Assembly (NCBI RefSeq): GCF_003049525.1 | Contig: NZ_PYWL01000001.1 | Location: 372,001 to 436,000 of the forward strand | Direction of reading: 5' to 3' | Origin: Lysinibacillus fusiformis | GTDB lineage: Bacteria; Bacillota; Bacilli; Bacillales_A; Planococcaceae | Length of the DNA stretch: 64,000 bases | Shown here: positions 1 through 9,523 of the stretch, piece by piece | How the letters are laid out: every line of letters starts with the position of its first letter | Numbering within the stretch: position 1 is the first letter of the stretch | Notes under the pieces: generated by a model | Databases searched by the model: none | Told to the model about the DNA's origin: nothing | Seen by the model: the letters and a program-made list of their open reading frames with translations, nothing else | Made by a program: the position numbers and the translations under genes

Positions 1-361
1 CGATATTTTTTTGAGGTAAACTTCGTGCCTCCTCAAAATGAGCCAAGCCATTTTGCATAAAGAGCAAAGGTATTTCATTTGATAGTGACGCTAATTGGTC
101 ATAGAGATTTTGTAAATGAACATATTTAACAGCAATCACAATTAAATCTTGAGGTGGTAATGCAGTTAAATTTGTTGTAGAAGCAATTTTTTGTACAGTT
201 TTAGTTCCATCAATATTCATTCGCGTTAATTGATTGGTAGTTAGCTCTTCTACCTGCTTCTGTTTTCTTGTCACTAACGATACTGACATTCCCGACTCTG
301 CTAAAAAGCTTGCTGTTAATTGACCAACCGCTCCAGCACCAATAACTGCTACCTTCATCAT
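1..361 (-). CDS. panE: 2-dehydropantoate 2-reductase (ketopantoate reductase), 3' end outside window
   Basis: This is the N-terminal ~120 residues of a ketopantoate reductase, which reduces 2-dehydropantoate to pantoate with NADPH in cytosolic pantothenate/CoA synthesis. The sequence opens MKVAVIGAGAVG, a Rossmann glycine motif, and continues with DLIVIAVKYVHL and LLFMQNGL, all typical of the family's NADP-binding half. The C-terminal half lies beyond the left edge. The start is ATG at 361 (MMKV) or 358, about 9 bases after an AGGGTG ribosome site. In B. subtilis the homologue ylbQ sits in the same order after rsfA. Assignment is confident; whether the gene is intact cannot be seen. Confidence 0.88.
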   Translation of the reverse strand, partial: MMKVAVIGAGAVGQLTASFLAESGMSVSLVTRKQKQVEELTTNQLTRMNIDGTKTVQKIASTTNLTALPPQDLIVIAVKYVHLQNLYDQLASLSNEIPLLFMQNGLAHFEEARSLPQKNI

Positions 362-404
362 TTCATTTTACACCCTTTCCTCTCCACATTATGAAGCTAT
401 AAGA

Positions 405-438
405 ATAAGGTGCCTCAGAATAAATTCTAAGGCACCCC
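405..438 (-). terminator. Hairpin between rsfA and panE
   Basis: An inverted repeat with GGTGCC/GGCACC arms (409-436) and a nearly continuous stem is followed on the minus strand by a T-rich stretch. It lies about 110 bases after rsfA and before panE, so it probably ends rsfA transcription. Confidence 0.55.
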
Positions 439-546
439 TAAGTAGGTTCTTCTATTATACAAGATTGGCTGTTTATTGACGATATACAGAAAGGGTTTTA
501 TCTCTAGGAAAGATAAATATTGTATGCTCTTCATAGTTACTGAAGT

Positions 547-924
547 TTAATCTTTCATTAACGAATAACCTTGCTGCAGCCACTTCACTAATTTCTCATG
601 TTCATTTTGCAACTCACGATGTCTCATTTCAAGGGTTTGATAAGCATCTGTTAATTCGTCAAAACTTGTCAATGCCAATTTCAAGTGACTTCGCATAGAT
701 TGTTGGGGTTGATTTCGTACAGCTAATAATGACTGACTATATTGACCACGTAATGTTTTATTCCAACGGAAGCCACACGCCTGCTTTGTACGGCCCAGTT
801 CCATAGCCGCCATTTCAAAAGCCTCCAACTGCGTTTTGCCATTTTGCACATTATGCAAGACAATTTCTGCTAGTCTTTCATCGTCTTCCTTTGTCCATTG
901 ATCTTTTCTTTTTTTCAATTCCAT
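547..924 (-). CDS. rsfA: RsfA-family prespore transcription factor
   Basis: A 125-residue protein with an N-terminal Myb/SANT-like helix-turn-helix (about residues 8-60, with DQWTKEDDERLAE and GFRWNKTLRG) and a coiled-coil-like C-terminal half rich in Glu, Gln and Leu. This is the RsfA/YlbO architecture. In B. subtilis RsfA is made in the forespore under sigma-F/sigma-G and tunes sigma-F-dependent genes. The start ATG follows GAGGGTGAT by five bases. Its place between rpmF and panE is the same as in B. subtilis, apart from an inserted enoyl-CoA hydratase gene. I saw no convincing sigma-F promoter directly upstream. Confidence 0.85.
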   Translation of the reverse strand: MELKKRKDQWTKEDDERLAEIVLHNVQNGKTQLEAFEMAAMELGRTKQACGFRWNKTLRGQYSQSLLAVRNQPQQSMRSHLKLALTSFDELTDAYQTLEMRHRELQNEHEKLVKWLQQGYSLMKD

Positions 925-988
925 AATCTATCACCCTCGCATTTTTTACTACTATATGCAGTAGCGAGCAAAATAGAATCATTGCATG

Positions 989-1030
989 AAAAAAGACAGT
1001 GATTATGTTTTTCTTTCATCACTGCCTTTA
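989..1030 (-). terminator. Terminator after the enoyl-CoA hydratase gene
   Basis: The arms AAAGACAGTGAT and ATCACTGCCTTT flank a ~14-base loop. On the minus strand the stem is followed by a run of six T. It sits immediately after the stop at 1035. Confidence 0.7.
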
Positions 1031-1034
1031 TACA

Positions 1035-1802
1035 TCACTTATTATTCTTCTTTGTTAAGAAATTATTAACAGCCAGATGATGCGCTTCACTTTCCCACAA
1101 TTTTGCACACGTACGAACTTCCTCCATCACCCGCTCATACATATTTCGTTCTCGCCATTTACGAAGCTCGATTTCCTTATAAGCTTTATGAACAGAAGGA
1201 TGAATTTTTCGCATATGTTCAATAAAATCATTTAACGCCTCATCCTTTGAGCCTTCAAAAACTCGCATTGCCCATCCAATTTCATATAGCAACTGCGCAG
1301 GATACGGCTTCGCATCCAAAAGCATTTTTAATGCACGGTCATGACGTAAACCTCGTTCAAAAAGATATGTACCACCACCCCAACCACTCGTAATGGCTAA
1401 GGTTCCTTGAATAAAACCACATTTCGCATGGTTTGCCACTAAACGAAAATCACAAGCTGTGGCAATCTCACAACCTCCACCAACTGCGGTACCATTTATA
1501 AGCGCTATAGTGGGTACCGGGAGTGTCGCAAGGTCATATAATATTTTCCCCATCTTACTTAACATACCAAATGCCTCATCCTCCGTCTCCAGCGAATGAA
1601 ACTCAGATAAATCCCCTCCAGAGCAAAATGATTTATCTCCAGCACCTGTCACTACTAAAAAACGCACATCCTCATGTTTTCGAATATACGTAATGACTTC
1701 CTGAAGACCATTCATAACCTCATCATTGACAGCATTACGCTTCTCTTCTCGATTAATCGTAAAAGTCATAACACCATCATGATTGTCGATTGTATAACTC
1801 AC
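1035..1802 (-). CDS. Enoyl-CoA hydratase/isomerase (crotonase) family protein
   Basis: A 255-residue crotonase-fold enzyme. The acyl-CoA oxyanion-hole segments are visible: SFCSGGDLSEF near residues 60-70 and ALINGTAVGGGCEIATACDFR near 105-125. The second usual catalytic Glu position is replaced in a GTLAITSGWGGG segment, so hydratase chemistry is not certain and an isomerase or decarboxylase is possible. The start is taken as GTG at 1802, 6 bases after GGGGG, rather than the upstream ATG at 1841 that lacks a ribosome site. It is monocistronic with its own terminator and is not part of the B. subtilis order here. Confidence 0.8.
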   Translation of the reverse strand: MSYTIDNHDGVMTFTINREEKRNAVNDEVMNGLQEVITYIRKHEDVRFLVVTGAGDKSFCSGGDLSEFHSLETEDEAFGMLSKMGKILYDLATLPVPTIALINGTAVGGGCEIATACDFRLVANHAKCGFIQGTLAITSGWGGGTYLFERGLRHDRALKMLLDAKPYPAQLLYEIGWAMRVFEGSKDEALNDFIEHMRKIHPSVHKAYKEIELRKWRERNMYERVMEEVRTCAKLWESEAHHLAVNNFLTKKNNK

Positions 1803-1903
1803 ATTATTACCCCCTTTGTCTCCATGAATAAATTGTATCATACAATTATTTCACTATTATATTAAATTTCGCAATCAACGCAATATTCTGTTTTTAAGCC
1901 ATC

Positions 1904-1948
1904 AAAAAAAGGCTAGTAAAGAGCCATGGTCTCTCTACTAGCCTTTTA
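1904..1948 (-). terminator. Terminator of the yceD-rpmF operon
   Basis: A long stem with arms GGCTAGTA and TACTAGCC, extended by AGAG/CTCT pairs, is followed on the minus strand by a T7 run. It starts 20 bases after the rpmF stop. Confidence 0.85.
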
Positions 1949-1965
1949 AGTGAGCAAACACTGTA

Positions 1966-2139
1966 TTATTTGCTTACTACTTCTTTACCTTTGTATTGTC
2001 CGCAAGCTTTGCAAACACGGTGTGATAATTTAGCCTCACCACAGTTAGGGCAAGTTACCATACCAGGTACAGATAATTTGAAATGCGTACGACGCTTTCT
2101 TTTTGCAGTTTTAGAAGTTCTTCTAAATGGTACAGCCAT
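1966..2139 (-). CDS. rpmF: 50S ribosomal protein L32
   Basis: A 57-residue basic protein starting [17 protein letters not shown], the L32 signature, with two CxxC pairs (CPNC and CKAC) that form a zinc ribbon; it is therefore the zinc-binding form. The start ATG at 2139 has a perfect GGAGGT seven bases before it. It follows yceD by 24 bases in a two-gene operon, as in most bacteria, and is ended by the hairpin at 1904-1948. Confidence 0.97.
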   Translation of the reverse strand: MAVPFRRTSKTAKRKRRTHFKLSVPGMVTCPNCGEAKLSHRVCKACGQYKGKEVVSK

Positions 2140-2163
2140 TGATGGCACCTCCTTACAGATCGT

Positions 2164-2697
2164 CTATTCGTCTGTTTGATCAAAATACTTAGCTAAAGCA
2201 GCTAGTCTTGGATCCACTTTTTGTTCGTCAGCTTTTTTGTGTAGCTCTACGTCTTCATCTGTTGCATAAGACCAGCTTTTACCGCCTTGCACTTGTCCTT
2301 CGGTATTTTCCTTGAACACTTGCATAGGTACCTCGAGCAGCACTAGCTCCTCAAGAACTGGTTTCATGTCGATGACTTCACCGTCAATATAGTGAATGTC
2401 TCCGTCATCGTCTCCTCGTTGATCTTCGTCAATCCAGCTGAAAATTTCAACTGTCTCAACATCGATAGGAAACTCAACATCCTCCCACGTGCGAGCACAT
2501 GGTAGCGTTAACGTCGCTGTCACAGTTAACTGACATGTCATTTGCGATGCACCAAAAGTACATAGCCCTTTTACATGAACGGGCGAAATTGCTCGAATAT
2601 CCTGGTTTCGCTCCATCACTTCGTCCAGTTGGACAAAGGCATCGATTGGCATCCCGTTTTGGCGGTATTTAGATAATTGATGAATTGACCATTTCAT
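2164..2697 (-). CDS. yceD: YceD/DUF177 family protein (rRNA-processing/accumulation factor)
   Basis: A 177-residue YceD (DUF177) protein, the YlbN equivalent. In other bacteria the family is linked to 23S rRNA accumulation and it almost always lies directly before rpmF, as here. The conserved core is seen in LTVTATLTLPCARTWEDV (about residues 60-75) and the acidic VDPRLAALAKYF tail near the C terminus. The start ATG at 2697 (MKWSIHQL) follows GAGGTGATT by seven bases. Transcription should come from the consensus sigma-A promoter at 2728-2756. Confidence 0.9.
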   Translation of the reverse strand: MKWSIHQLSKYRQNGMPIDAFVQLDEVMERNQDIRAISPVHVKGLCTFGASQMTCQLTVTATLTLPCARTWEDVEFPIDVETVEIFSWIDEDQRGDDDGDIHYIDGEVIDMKPVLEELVLLEVPMQVFKENTEGQVQGGKSWSYATDEDVELHKKADEQKVDPRLAALAKYFDQTDE

Positions 2698-2727
2698 TCG
2701 TTTAATCACCTCGAGACAACAATGTTG

Positions 2728-2756
2728 ATTATATAATGTGTAAAAATAGATGTCAA
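2728..2756 (-). promoter_or_regulatory. Consensus sigma-A promoter for yceD-rpmF
   Basis: On the minus strand TTGACA is separated by exactly 17 bases from TATAAT, a perfect match to the housekeeping consensus, about 30 bases before the yceD start. It stands nearly back to back with the tmcAL promoter. Confidence 0.9.
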
Positions 2757-2765
2757 GATAATTTC

Positions 2766-2794
2766 TTGTCACCTCTTTAAAACCTACCTATAAT
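2766..2794 (+). promoter_or_regulatory. Sigma-A promoter for tmcAL
   Basis: TTGTCA, a 17-base spacer and TATAAT lie about 70 bases upstream of the tmcAL start. Only nine bases separate it from the -35 box of the divergent yceD promoter. Confidence 0.8.
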
Positions 2795-2863
2795 TATATA
2801 CTATAAGAAGTATATTTGCTCTAAACAGCTTACCATAAAACATAAATGATCAGGAGGGAAAGC

Positions 2864-4075
2864 ATGAAAGCAGTTGGAATTGTTGTTGAATATAATCCTT
2901 TTCACAACGGACATGCCTATCATTTAACACAGGCTAAAAAAGTAGCGAAAGCAGATATTGTCATCGCTGTTATGAGTGGAACATTTTTACAACGTGGTGA
3001 ACCAGCTATGGTAGATAAATGGACACGTACAAAAATGGCACTCGCAGGTGGTGTAGACATTGTCATTGAGCTACCTTATGTCTATAGTACAGCCCCTGCT
3101 ACTGATTTCGCCAAGGGTGCGATTTCATTATTAACTGCTGTTGGCTGCGACTCGTTTGCTTTTGGTAGTGAAGATGGCTCTATCCAACCATTCTTGAACA
3201 CGTTTGAGTTGATCGACAATAATCGTACAGAGTATGACGCACTTATTAAAGACAGCCTTAAAACAGGCGCTAGCTATCCTAAAAGCCTATATTACGCCTA
3301 TGAACAGCTTACTCAGAAGTTCCCTGCTCCATACATCGATCTTGCACAACCCAATAATATTCTTGGCTTTCATTATCTAGAGGCGGCGAGAACGCTGAAC
3401 AGTAACATCCAGCCACTTACCATCCCTCGTATTGCAGCAGGCTATCATGATGCACTTAAAGAGGACGCATCCATCGCAAGCGCTACGGGAATACGTAAAG
3501 CCCTAGCAACTACAAGTTCTTTACAGAGTGTTCAAAAGGTTGTTCCGGAGGCATCTTTTGATTATTTGGCAGACTGGCATAGACACTATAAAAAATTTGC
3601 TAGCTGGGAAGCATTTTGGCCACTTTTACAGTTCACGATTATGAGACACACGACTTCTGAGCTCACTCGTTATGCAGAAGTAACTGAGGGGATTGAGAAT
3701 GCTATTATGAAAGCAGCCAAAAGCAGCTCATCCTTTAATAGCTTTATGGAAAAAATAAAATCGAAACGTTATACCTGGACCCGCCTTCAACGTATGATTA
3801 CACATATTTATACAGGATTTACAAAGGAACAGCTACACAGCTTTGAAGCCCCATCATTTATCCGTTTACTAGGCATGAGCGAAACTGGCCAAGCTTATAT
3901 AGGAAAGCGTAAAAAAGATATCGAATTACCTTTAATAAGCCGTGTTGCAGCTGCAAAAGATGCTATGCTGGCCATCGATATTCATGCTGCAGAGCTATAC
4001 AATTTAAGTATAGAGCAAGGCGTTACAGCGCTAAGTCTTCCAAAAGATTATCAAACACCACCAATCCGTTATTAA
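2864..4075 (+). CDS. tmcAL: tRNA(Met) cytidine acetate ligase
   Basis: A 403-residue YlbM/TmcAL protein. The N terminus carries the nucleotidyltransferase motif VEYNPFHNGHAYHL (the HxGH-type motif, about residues 8-21) and GSEDGSIQPF follows. In B. subtilis TmcAL uses ATP and acetate to make N4-acetylcytidine at the wobble position of elongator tRNA-Met. The start ATG at 2864 follows AGGAGGG by five bases; an upstream in-frame start would place the ribosome site inside the gene. It is divergent from yceD-rpmF, as in B. subtilis. Confidence 0.92.
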   Translation: MKAVGIVVEYNPFHNGHAYHLTQAKKVAKADIVIAVMSGTFLQRGEPAMVDKWTRTKMALAGGVDIVIELPYVYSTAPATDFAKGAISLLTAVGCDSFAFGSEDGSIQPFLNTFELIDNNRTEYDALIKDSLKTGASYPKSLYYAYEQLTQKFPAPYIDLAQPNNILGFHYLEAARTLNSNIQPLTIPRIAAGYHDALKEDASIASATGIRKALATTSSLQSVQKVVPEASFDYLADWHRHYKKFASWEAFWPLLQFTIMRHTTSELTRYAEVTEGIENAIMKAAKSSSSFNSFMEKIKSKRYTWTRLQRMITHIYTGFTKEQLHSFEAPSFIRLLGMSETGQAYIGKRKKDIELPLISRVAAAKDAMLAIDIHAAELYNLSIEQGVTALSLPKDYQTPPIRY

Positions 4076-4081
4076 AGTCAT

Positions 4082-4117
4082 AAAAGGGATGCTAGATGGG
4101 TTCTAGCATCCCTTTAT
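4082..4117. terminator. Bidirectional terminator between tmcAL and ylbL
   Basis: A 14-base perfect stem (AAAGGGATGCTAGA and its complement) with a five-base loop lies between the two convergent stops. The AAA/TTT flanks serve both strands. Confidence 0.85.
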
Positions 4118-4123
4118 TGTCTT

Positions 4124-5170
4124 TTATTTTGGTTGTAGCTGCTTTAAATAATTGATGGCATCGTCCACGTTTTTCACAGGTACAATTTTCATCTTTGTCC
4201 CAATTTCCTTCGCTGTTTTTACAGCAGTCGTATAATTGGATTCTAACTCTGGATACTTCGCCTTCATTTCTGGAGAAATTTCATCATCAGGGGCAAAAAA
4301 GATTTCCATATCATCACGATCAGCTGCTATAATCTTATAGTCAATTCCGCCAATTCGGCCAACAGATCCATCAACTAGCATTTCTCCTGTACCTGCGATG
4401 GCATAACCTTTCGTTAAATCCTCATCCAGAAGTTGATCTAATATTTCAAGTGTAAACATCAATCCTGCAGAAGGACCACCAATATCCTCTGTCTTCATTG
4501 TCACCTGTGGATTGGTTTCTATCGATTTGCTTTCTGTATAAGAAATCCCTAAACCGGCTCTATGCTCCTGTGCATTTGGTATTTCTTTCAATGTAATTGT
4601 TGCCTTCTGCTGTTCTTCATTACGTATAAATTGAATCGATACTTGATCCCCGAGCTGTTTAGGCTGTAAAAGCTCAACAAGCATTTGCTGATTAGTTATT
4701 TTTTGTCCATCTACTTCAATTATTTCATCCCCAGCTTTTAAGATGCCATCTGAAGCGCCACCATCCAATACATTTAAGATAAAGACACCATTAAAATGAA
4801 CTTTTGTCTCTAATCCAGCTCTTTGGAAAGCTACATATTTAGCATTAAATTGGGAATCCGACATTAATTTTAACTGTCGAACATTATATTCCTCATCATC
4901 CTCTAATGGATTTCGGACTTGTTCAATATCCATGAGCTTTTGATACTTTTGAGTTTTAGCCCATAAATATGAAAATGGTGTGGCTTGCTGCATGGCGACC
5001 GTCATCAAACTCATAGATCCTAAACTATCTGCCTCCTTGCTATCGACCGTAACAAATTTACTGACATCATAGGCACTACCAGGTTTCATAATATACGCGT
5101 CTAGTCGGTATAACATCATAGAACAAATCACGACTATTAACACCGCATAAATGCCAATTTTTCTCTTCAC
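4124..5170 (-). CDS. ylbL: PDZ-domain Lon-type membrane protease (YlbL/SepM family)
   Basis: A 348-residue protein with an N-terminal membrane anchor (about residues 5-25), a PDZ domain (about 120-200, GGASDGILKAGDEI) and a C-terminal Lon-like S16 peptidase domain. The catalytic dyad is visible as the Ser in GGPSAGLMF and the Lys in GGIDYKIIAADR. The active domain should face outwards. Family members include SepM, which processes a streptococcal pheromone, and B. subtilis YlbL. The start is GTG at 5170 with GGAGGT eight bases before it. It is transcribed alone from the promoter at 5238-5266. B. subtilis ylbK, normally beside it, is absent. Confidence 0.88.
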   Translation of the reverse strand: MKRKIGIYAVLIVVICSMMLYRLDAYIMKPGSAYDVSKFVTVDSKEADSLGSMSLMTVAMQQATPFSYLWAKTQKYQKLMDIEQVRNPLEDDEEYNVRQLKLMSDSQFNAKYVAFQRAGLETKVHFNGVFILNVLDGGASDGILKAGDEIIEVDGQKITNQQMLVELLQPKQLGDQVSIQFIRNEEQQKATITLKEIPNAQEHRAGLGISYTESKSIETNPQVTMKTEDIGGPSAGLMFTLEILDQLLDEDLTKGYAIAGTGEMLVDGSVGRIGGIDYKIIAADRDDMEIFFAPDDEISPEMKAKYPELESNYTTAVKTAKEIGTKMKIVPVKNVDDAINYLKQLQPK

Positions 5171-5237
5171 TTGAATACACCTCCTAGGACGCTTGCAAAA
5201 CCATACGTTCATGTTTTTGCCTTTCACACATATATTA

Positions 5238-5266
5238 ATTTTAGCATTTGCCTATGTGAATGACAA
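5238..5266 (-). promoter_or_regulatory. Sigma-A promoter for ylbL
   Basis: Minus-strand TTGTCA, a 17-base spacer and TAAAAT lie about 70 bases before the GTG start of ylbL, in the gap shared with divergent ylbJ. Confidence 0.65.
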
Positions 5267-5288
5267 AAAGTTGAAACGAGATGATCAT

Positions 5289-6188
5289 ATGTTTGCTACA
5301 ATTCAAATAGCGCTCTGCATAATTCTAATTCTCTTACTCTTGTTATTCCCACAAACCGCTCATAGTGGTACTGATTTAGGCTTATCTCTTTTCATGGAGG
5401 CGCTATTTCCGTATTTACTACCGTATTTGGTGTTAACACAATGGCTCCTGCGTTTAACAGCCCCTATGCGTACCAAAACAAAAAGAGCTTCTTTATACGT
5501 ACAAGCCTACATTATTAGCGCACTTGGAGGCTATCCTACTGGAGCGACCACTATTGTTTATTTAAAAAACAGTGGACAATTACATCCTAAGGAAGCAAAT
5601 TTTCTACTAGCCGTTTGTCATGCACCAAGTCCATTATTCGTGTTAGGGTTTGTAAGCCTTGATTTACTACACAGTAATACGTTTGGATGGTTGTTTTTAT
5701 GTTTACTACATATGTTTAATATTTGTTGCTTAGTAACTGGTTACTTTTTATACCGCAAAACGGATTCACCAACCATCACTGTACACAACACTACACTGTA
5801 CACAGCTCCCTTTTCAGAAAGTATTAAAGAAACTGCCCCAACCATTTTATTAGTGGGTACAACCATTATCTTTTTCACAACCATTCAGACTATCGTGCAA
5901 CAGGGCTTAGATCAATTAATACCGAAGCTACCTTATACGATTGAACTGTCCTTAGCCGCCATCCTAGAAGTGACAAATGGTCTTAAAATGACCGTCACGG
6001 CCTTCCCTGATTTCCCGTATACCTCTTTACTAGTCGTCATTTTGTTAACGATGCAAAGTATAAGTATTCATTTACAAATTTTTGTGATTGCTAAATCCGC
6101 CAAACTTTCTGTGAGACCTTATCTAAAATTTCGCCTCCTTAGCATAATCATTGTACCAACTATTTATGCTCTATTTTTTCTGAAATAA
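5289..6188 (+). CDS. ylbJ: YlbJ/SpoVV-type sporulation integral membrane protein, short form
   Basis: A 299-residue multispanning membrane protein with about eight hydrophobic segments and the conserved ALGGYPTGATTIVYL and CHAPSPLFVLGF stretches of the nucleoside-recognition (Gate) type YlbJ family. In B. subtilis YlbJ (SpoVV) moves dipicolinic acid during spore formation. That protein is about 100 residues longer, so this is a shortened member. The start ATG at 5289 has only a weak GAGATGAT site; an upstream in-frame start at 5193 would overlap ylbL on the other strand. The family is likely; full functional equivalence is less sure. Confidence 0.72.
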   Translation: MFATIQIALCIILILLLLLFPQTAHSGTDLGLSLFMEALFPYLLPYLVLTQWLLRLTAPMRTKTKRASLYVQAYIISALGGYPTGATTIVYLKNSGQLHPKEANFLLAVCHAPSPLFVLGFVSLDLLHSNTFGWLFLCLLHMFNICCLVTGYFLYRKTDSPTITVHNTTLYTAPFSESIKETAPTILLVGTTIIFFTTIQTIVQQGLDQLIPKLPYTIELSLAAILEVTNGLKMTVTAFPDFPYTSLLVVILLTMQSISIHLQIFVIAKSAKLSVRPYLKFRLLSIIIVPTIYALFFLK

Positions 6189-6205
6189 TTAGTTTTCATC
6201 GATAA

Positions 6206-6245
6206 AAAAGAGGATGTTCAGCGTATAGTACCGACATCCTCTTCA
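6206..6245. terminator. Bidirectional terminator between ylbJ and coaD
   Basis: The ten-base arms AAGAGGATGT and ACATCCTCTT flank a 16-base loop between convergent stops; A-rich and T-rich flanks are present. Confidence 0.75.
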
Positions 6246-6249
6246 ACCA

Positions 6250-7309
<1,060 letters not shown>

Positions 7310-7343
7310 ATAAGCTATCACCGTACTTTCATCCATATAAAGT

Positions 7344-7381
7344 ATTTTTGCAGCGAAAGGAAAGCCCTCCGCTGCAAAAGT
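7344..7381 (-). terminator. Terminator between the 473-residue membrane protein gene and rsmD
   Basis: The perfect ten-base arms TTTTGCAGCG and CGCTGCAAAA with a 14-base loop begin at the stop of the upstream gene. rsmD therefore needs its own promoter. Confidence 0.75.
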
Positions 7382-8802
7382 TATTGTTGCTCTTGTGTTA
7401 ATACTTGAATACGTTCCTCTTTCTTTTGTAATTCAACTAAGAATAAACGCTGTAACCAAGCCTCTTCCACATAATATTGATTAGCAATTTTAATAATTGG
7501 CTCTGAAATAGTTGGATATCTTCGCTGATTAAATACATAAAAACCAGGTTCTTTAGGGAATCGGAATGTGCGATGCTCGCTATTTACATAATAGCCGTTC
7601 TTCCCTTCTCCAACTGTATACCCAAGATAAGGTAATAACGTATCTGCTGTATATAACGCTTGTCCTTCATATAGAATAACATGAACGTCTTCCTTCAATA
7701 CATCATTTACATACACATCACGAGAATCCTCAAATAATAATGGGTACGTTCCGTCTTTCTGGGCTGCATTTAACGTAAAGTAAGATGTTTTAGCATCTAA
7801 CACTTGTGATAAATACTCATCCATTGTTTTTGGTGATAGAGGATCATCTCCAAGTTTTTTCAACTTATCCTGCCAAGCCTGCTGTTGACTATCTGTCATG
7901 TAATCATTTAATGTCTTCACAATTTTCTTTGCTTTGTCTCCACCAATTGGATCGTTTACTAAATAGGATGCCATAACTTCAAGCAACCATTCTGGAGAGT
8001 CTACAAATGTATATTGCGATTTTATTTGGGACAAAATGACTTCCTGTTCAACAGCTTGTGCTGTAAGTGTTGGTAAAAATAATAATCTTTCATCATGAAC
8101 TGGGACAGGACTTTTCTCTTGAATAATTGCAATATGTTCATCATTTAAAAACTGTAAATTCTCTAATGATTTTAGGAAATCATTCGGAATAGCCTGTTGT
8201 GCATAAATCGATAATACAGGCGTTTGTTCTTGTACTTTGAGTTTTCCTGCTTGCCAATAAAGGTCATGAACAGTGCCGTTGCCTCTAAACATCGTATAGT
8301 TAACGAGTGATAGCTGTTGTTGACCTACTAATGGCAAACCTGTAATCCATTGTCCATTAATTTTACTATCTGTAGAAATATGAACAATTGAATAGGACGC
8401 TTCACCATTTATTAGTGTAGCAAAAACATCTTGAAGGAGCATCTTATTTTTCAAGCCACCCTCAATCGGGATTATGTATGACACAGATTGTGATTTTGTT
8501 TCCCCTTTTGCAAAATAAGAGACCTCATCTGATAAACGATCACAGCTTTTTTCATTCTCAATAAAGCAACTAGGGTTTGTTGCCTTTTCTGGCCATTTAA
8601 TTTTTACCTTTTGATTGGGTAAATTTTTAAAATGCTGACGAATATCTAAGCTATTTTCACGATAAACAATCTCTATTTCCTGCGAGTAATGAAAATCCCC
8701 TATGCCGGTTTCTAAATCAGATGAGTATGCATGATACTGGAAAAATAACGTTCCTGAAATAATAAGTACTAAAATAGAAAAAAAGCTTAATGCAAATTTC
8801 AT
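7381..8802 (-). CDS. Membrane-anchored extracytoplasmic protein of unknown function
   Basis: A 473-residue protein I do not recognise as a named family. It has one N-terminal hydrophobic segment (about residues 3-22, a signal or anchor), a long predicted extracellular body with a CFIENEKSC segment that could form a disulphide, and a C-terminal part (about 365-455) with two short repeat-like units (YVNDVLKEDVHVILYEG, ALYTADTLLPYLGY) resembling the copper amine oxidase N-terminal 'stalk' fold. The start ATG at 8802 follows GGGAGGT by seven bases. It lies between rsmD and a divergent small gene and has no counterpart at this place in B. subtilis. Confidence 0.75.
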   Translation of the reverse strand: MKFALSFFSILVLIISGTLFFQYHAYSSDLETGIGDFHYSQEIEIVYRENSLDIRQHFKNLPNQKVKIKWPEKATNPSCFIENEKSCDRLSDEVSYFAKGETKSQSVSYIIPIEGGLKNKMLLQDVFATLINGEASYSIVHISTDSKINGQWITGLPLVGQQQLSLVNYTMFRGNGTVHDLYWQAGKLKVQEQTPVLSIYAQQAIPNDFLKSLENLQFLNDEHIAIIQEKSPVPVHDERLLFLPTLTAQAVEQEVILSQIKSQYTFVDSPEWLLEVMASYLVNDPIGGDKAKKIVKTLNDYMTDSQQQAWQDKLKKLGDDPLSPKTMDEYLSQVLDAKTSYFTLNAAQKDGTYPLLFEDSRDVYVNDVLKEDVHVILYEGQALYTADTLLPYLGYTVGEGKNGYYVNSEHRTFRFPKEPGFYVFNQRRYPTISEPIIKIANQYYVEEAWLQRLFLVELQKKEERIQVLTQEQQ

Positions 8803-8858
8803 GTGCTTGACCTCCCGCAGCATGATACTATGAGTATTGGAAAGGATGTGCAGTTATT

Positions 8859-9248
8859 ATGCCACAACAATTTATAGAATTAGGAGAAGGCTATGGTGAT
8901 GTATACGAGCTACTTGAAATTATTAAAACCAATCAGGAACGCTTTCATCAGGCCTTTTTACTAACATCTACAAAAGGAGATAAAAAGGTAATCTCCTTAG
9001 CCGTTGCCTTCAAACCAGTTGGCGAAAGTAAATTCATGCCCATATATATTTGTCGCGAAGGCATCCCTTATCATGATGGGGAACCAACTAAGCGACAAAA
9101 AATGTTTGAAGCACAAATTGAACAACTAGACCGAAAAGCAGTTGTTGTAGAAATAAAGCACTCATCTATATTTTCGGAATCAAAACTATTTTATCAATAC
9201 TTAATCGGCATATTAAGACTAAATAACTATATACCTGCATTAGCATAA
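8859..9248 (+). CDS. Conserved hypothetical protein (possibly DUF7147)
   Basis: A 129-residue soluble protein (FIELGEGYGDVYELLEI at the N terminus, LFYQYLIGILRLNNYIP at the C terminus). I recall a Bacillales family of this look, sometimes labelled methylthioribose kinase by annotation error, now DUF7147; no kinase motif is present. The ATG has a GGATGTG site ahead of it. It ends two bases from the stop of convergent ylbG, with no terminator between them. Function unknown. Confidence 0.75.
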   Translation: MPQQFIELGEGYGDVYELLEIIKTNQERFHQAFLLTSTKGDKKVISLAVAFKPVGESKFMPIYICREGIPYHDGEPTKRQKMFEAQIEQLDRKAVVVEIKHSSIFSESKLFYQYLIGILRLNNYIPALA

Positions 9249-9250
9249 TA

Positions 9251-9523
9251 TTATAGACCTACTTTATAGTCATATTCCTTTGCTTTATCCGGCTTTGCAT
9301 TTTCATATTCAGTTTTGACAAATGGACGATAAGATTCAACAACGTCTTTCACAAAAGGAAGGCGTTGTAGTTTTATTGTCAACATTTCAATATCCTCACG
9401 ATTACAATACAGCGCTACGTATTTTTGTCTTCTAGAAATATAAAGAACATGACCATATTTCCGAAGAGACTTCGCATGTTTTAATTGATGGACGTAAACG
9501 ATTAGCCCTTGTCGTTCGTTCAT
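9251..9523 (-). CDS. ylbG: YlbG family protein (DUF2129/UPF0298)
   Basis: A 90-residue YlbG protein with the family pattern [21 protein letters not shown] and an [12 protein letters not shown] strand. The function is unknown. The start ATG at 9523 follows GAGGGA by seven bases. In B. subtilis ylbG lies directly beside ylbF, whereas here about 2.8 kb of other genes separate them. Confidence 0.88.
   Translation of the reverse strand: MNERQGLIVYVHQLKHAKSLRKYGHVLYISRRQKYVALYCNREDIEMLTIKLQRLPFVKDVVESYRPFVKTEYENAKPDKAKEYDYKVGL

Noticed and set aside
925..990. Sigma-F promoter upstream of rsfA
   Set aside because: A GCATA box exists, but the only possible -10 lies in the ribosome site and matches poorly.
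5225..5288. Sigma-E promoter upstream of ylbJ
   Set aside because: An ATATATT segment is present but no acceptable CATACAnT-type -10 follows at the right distance.
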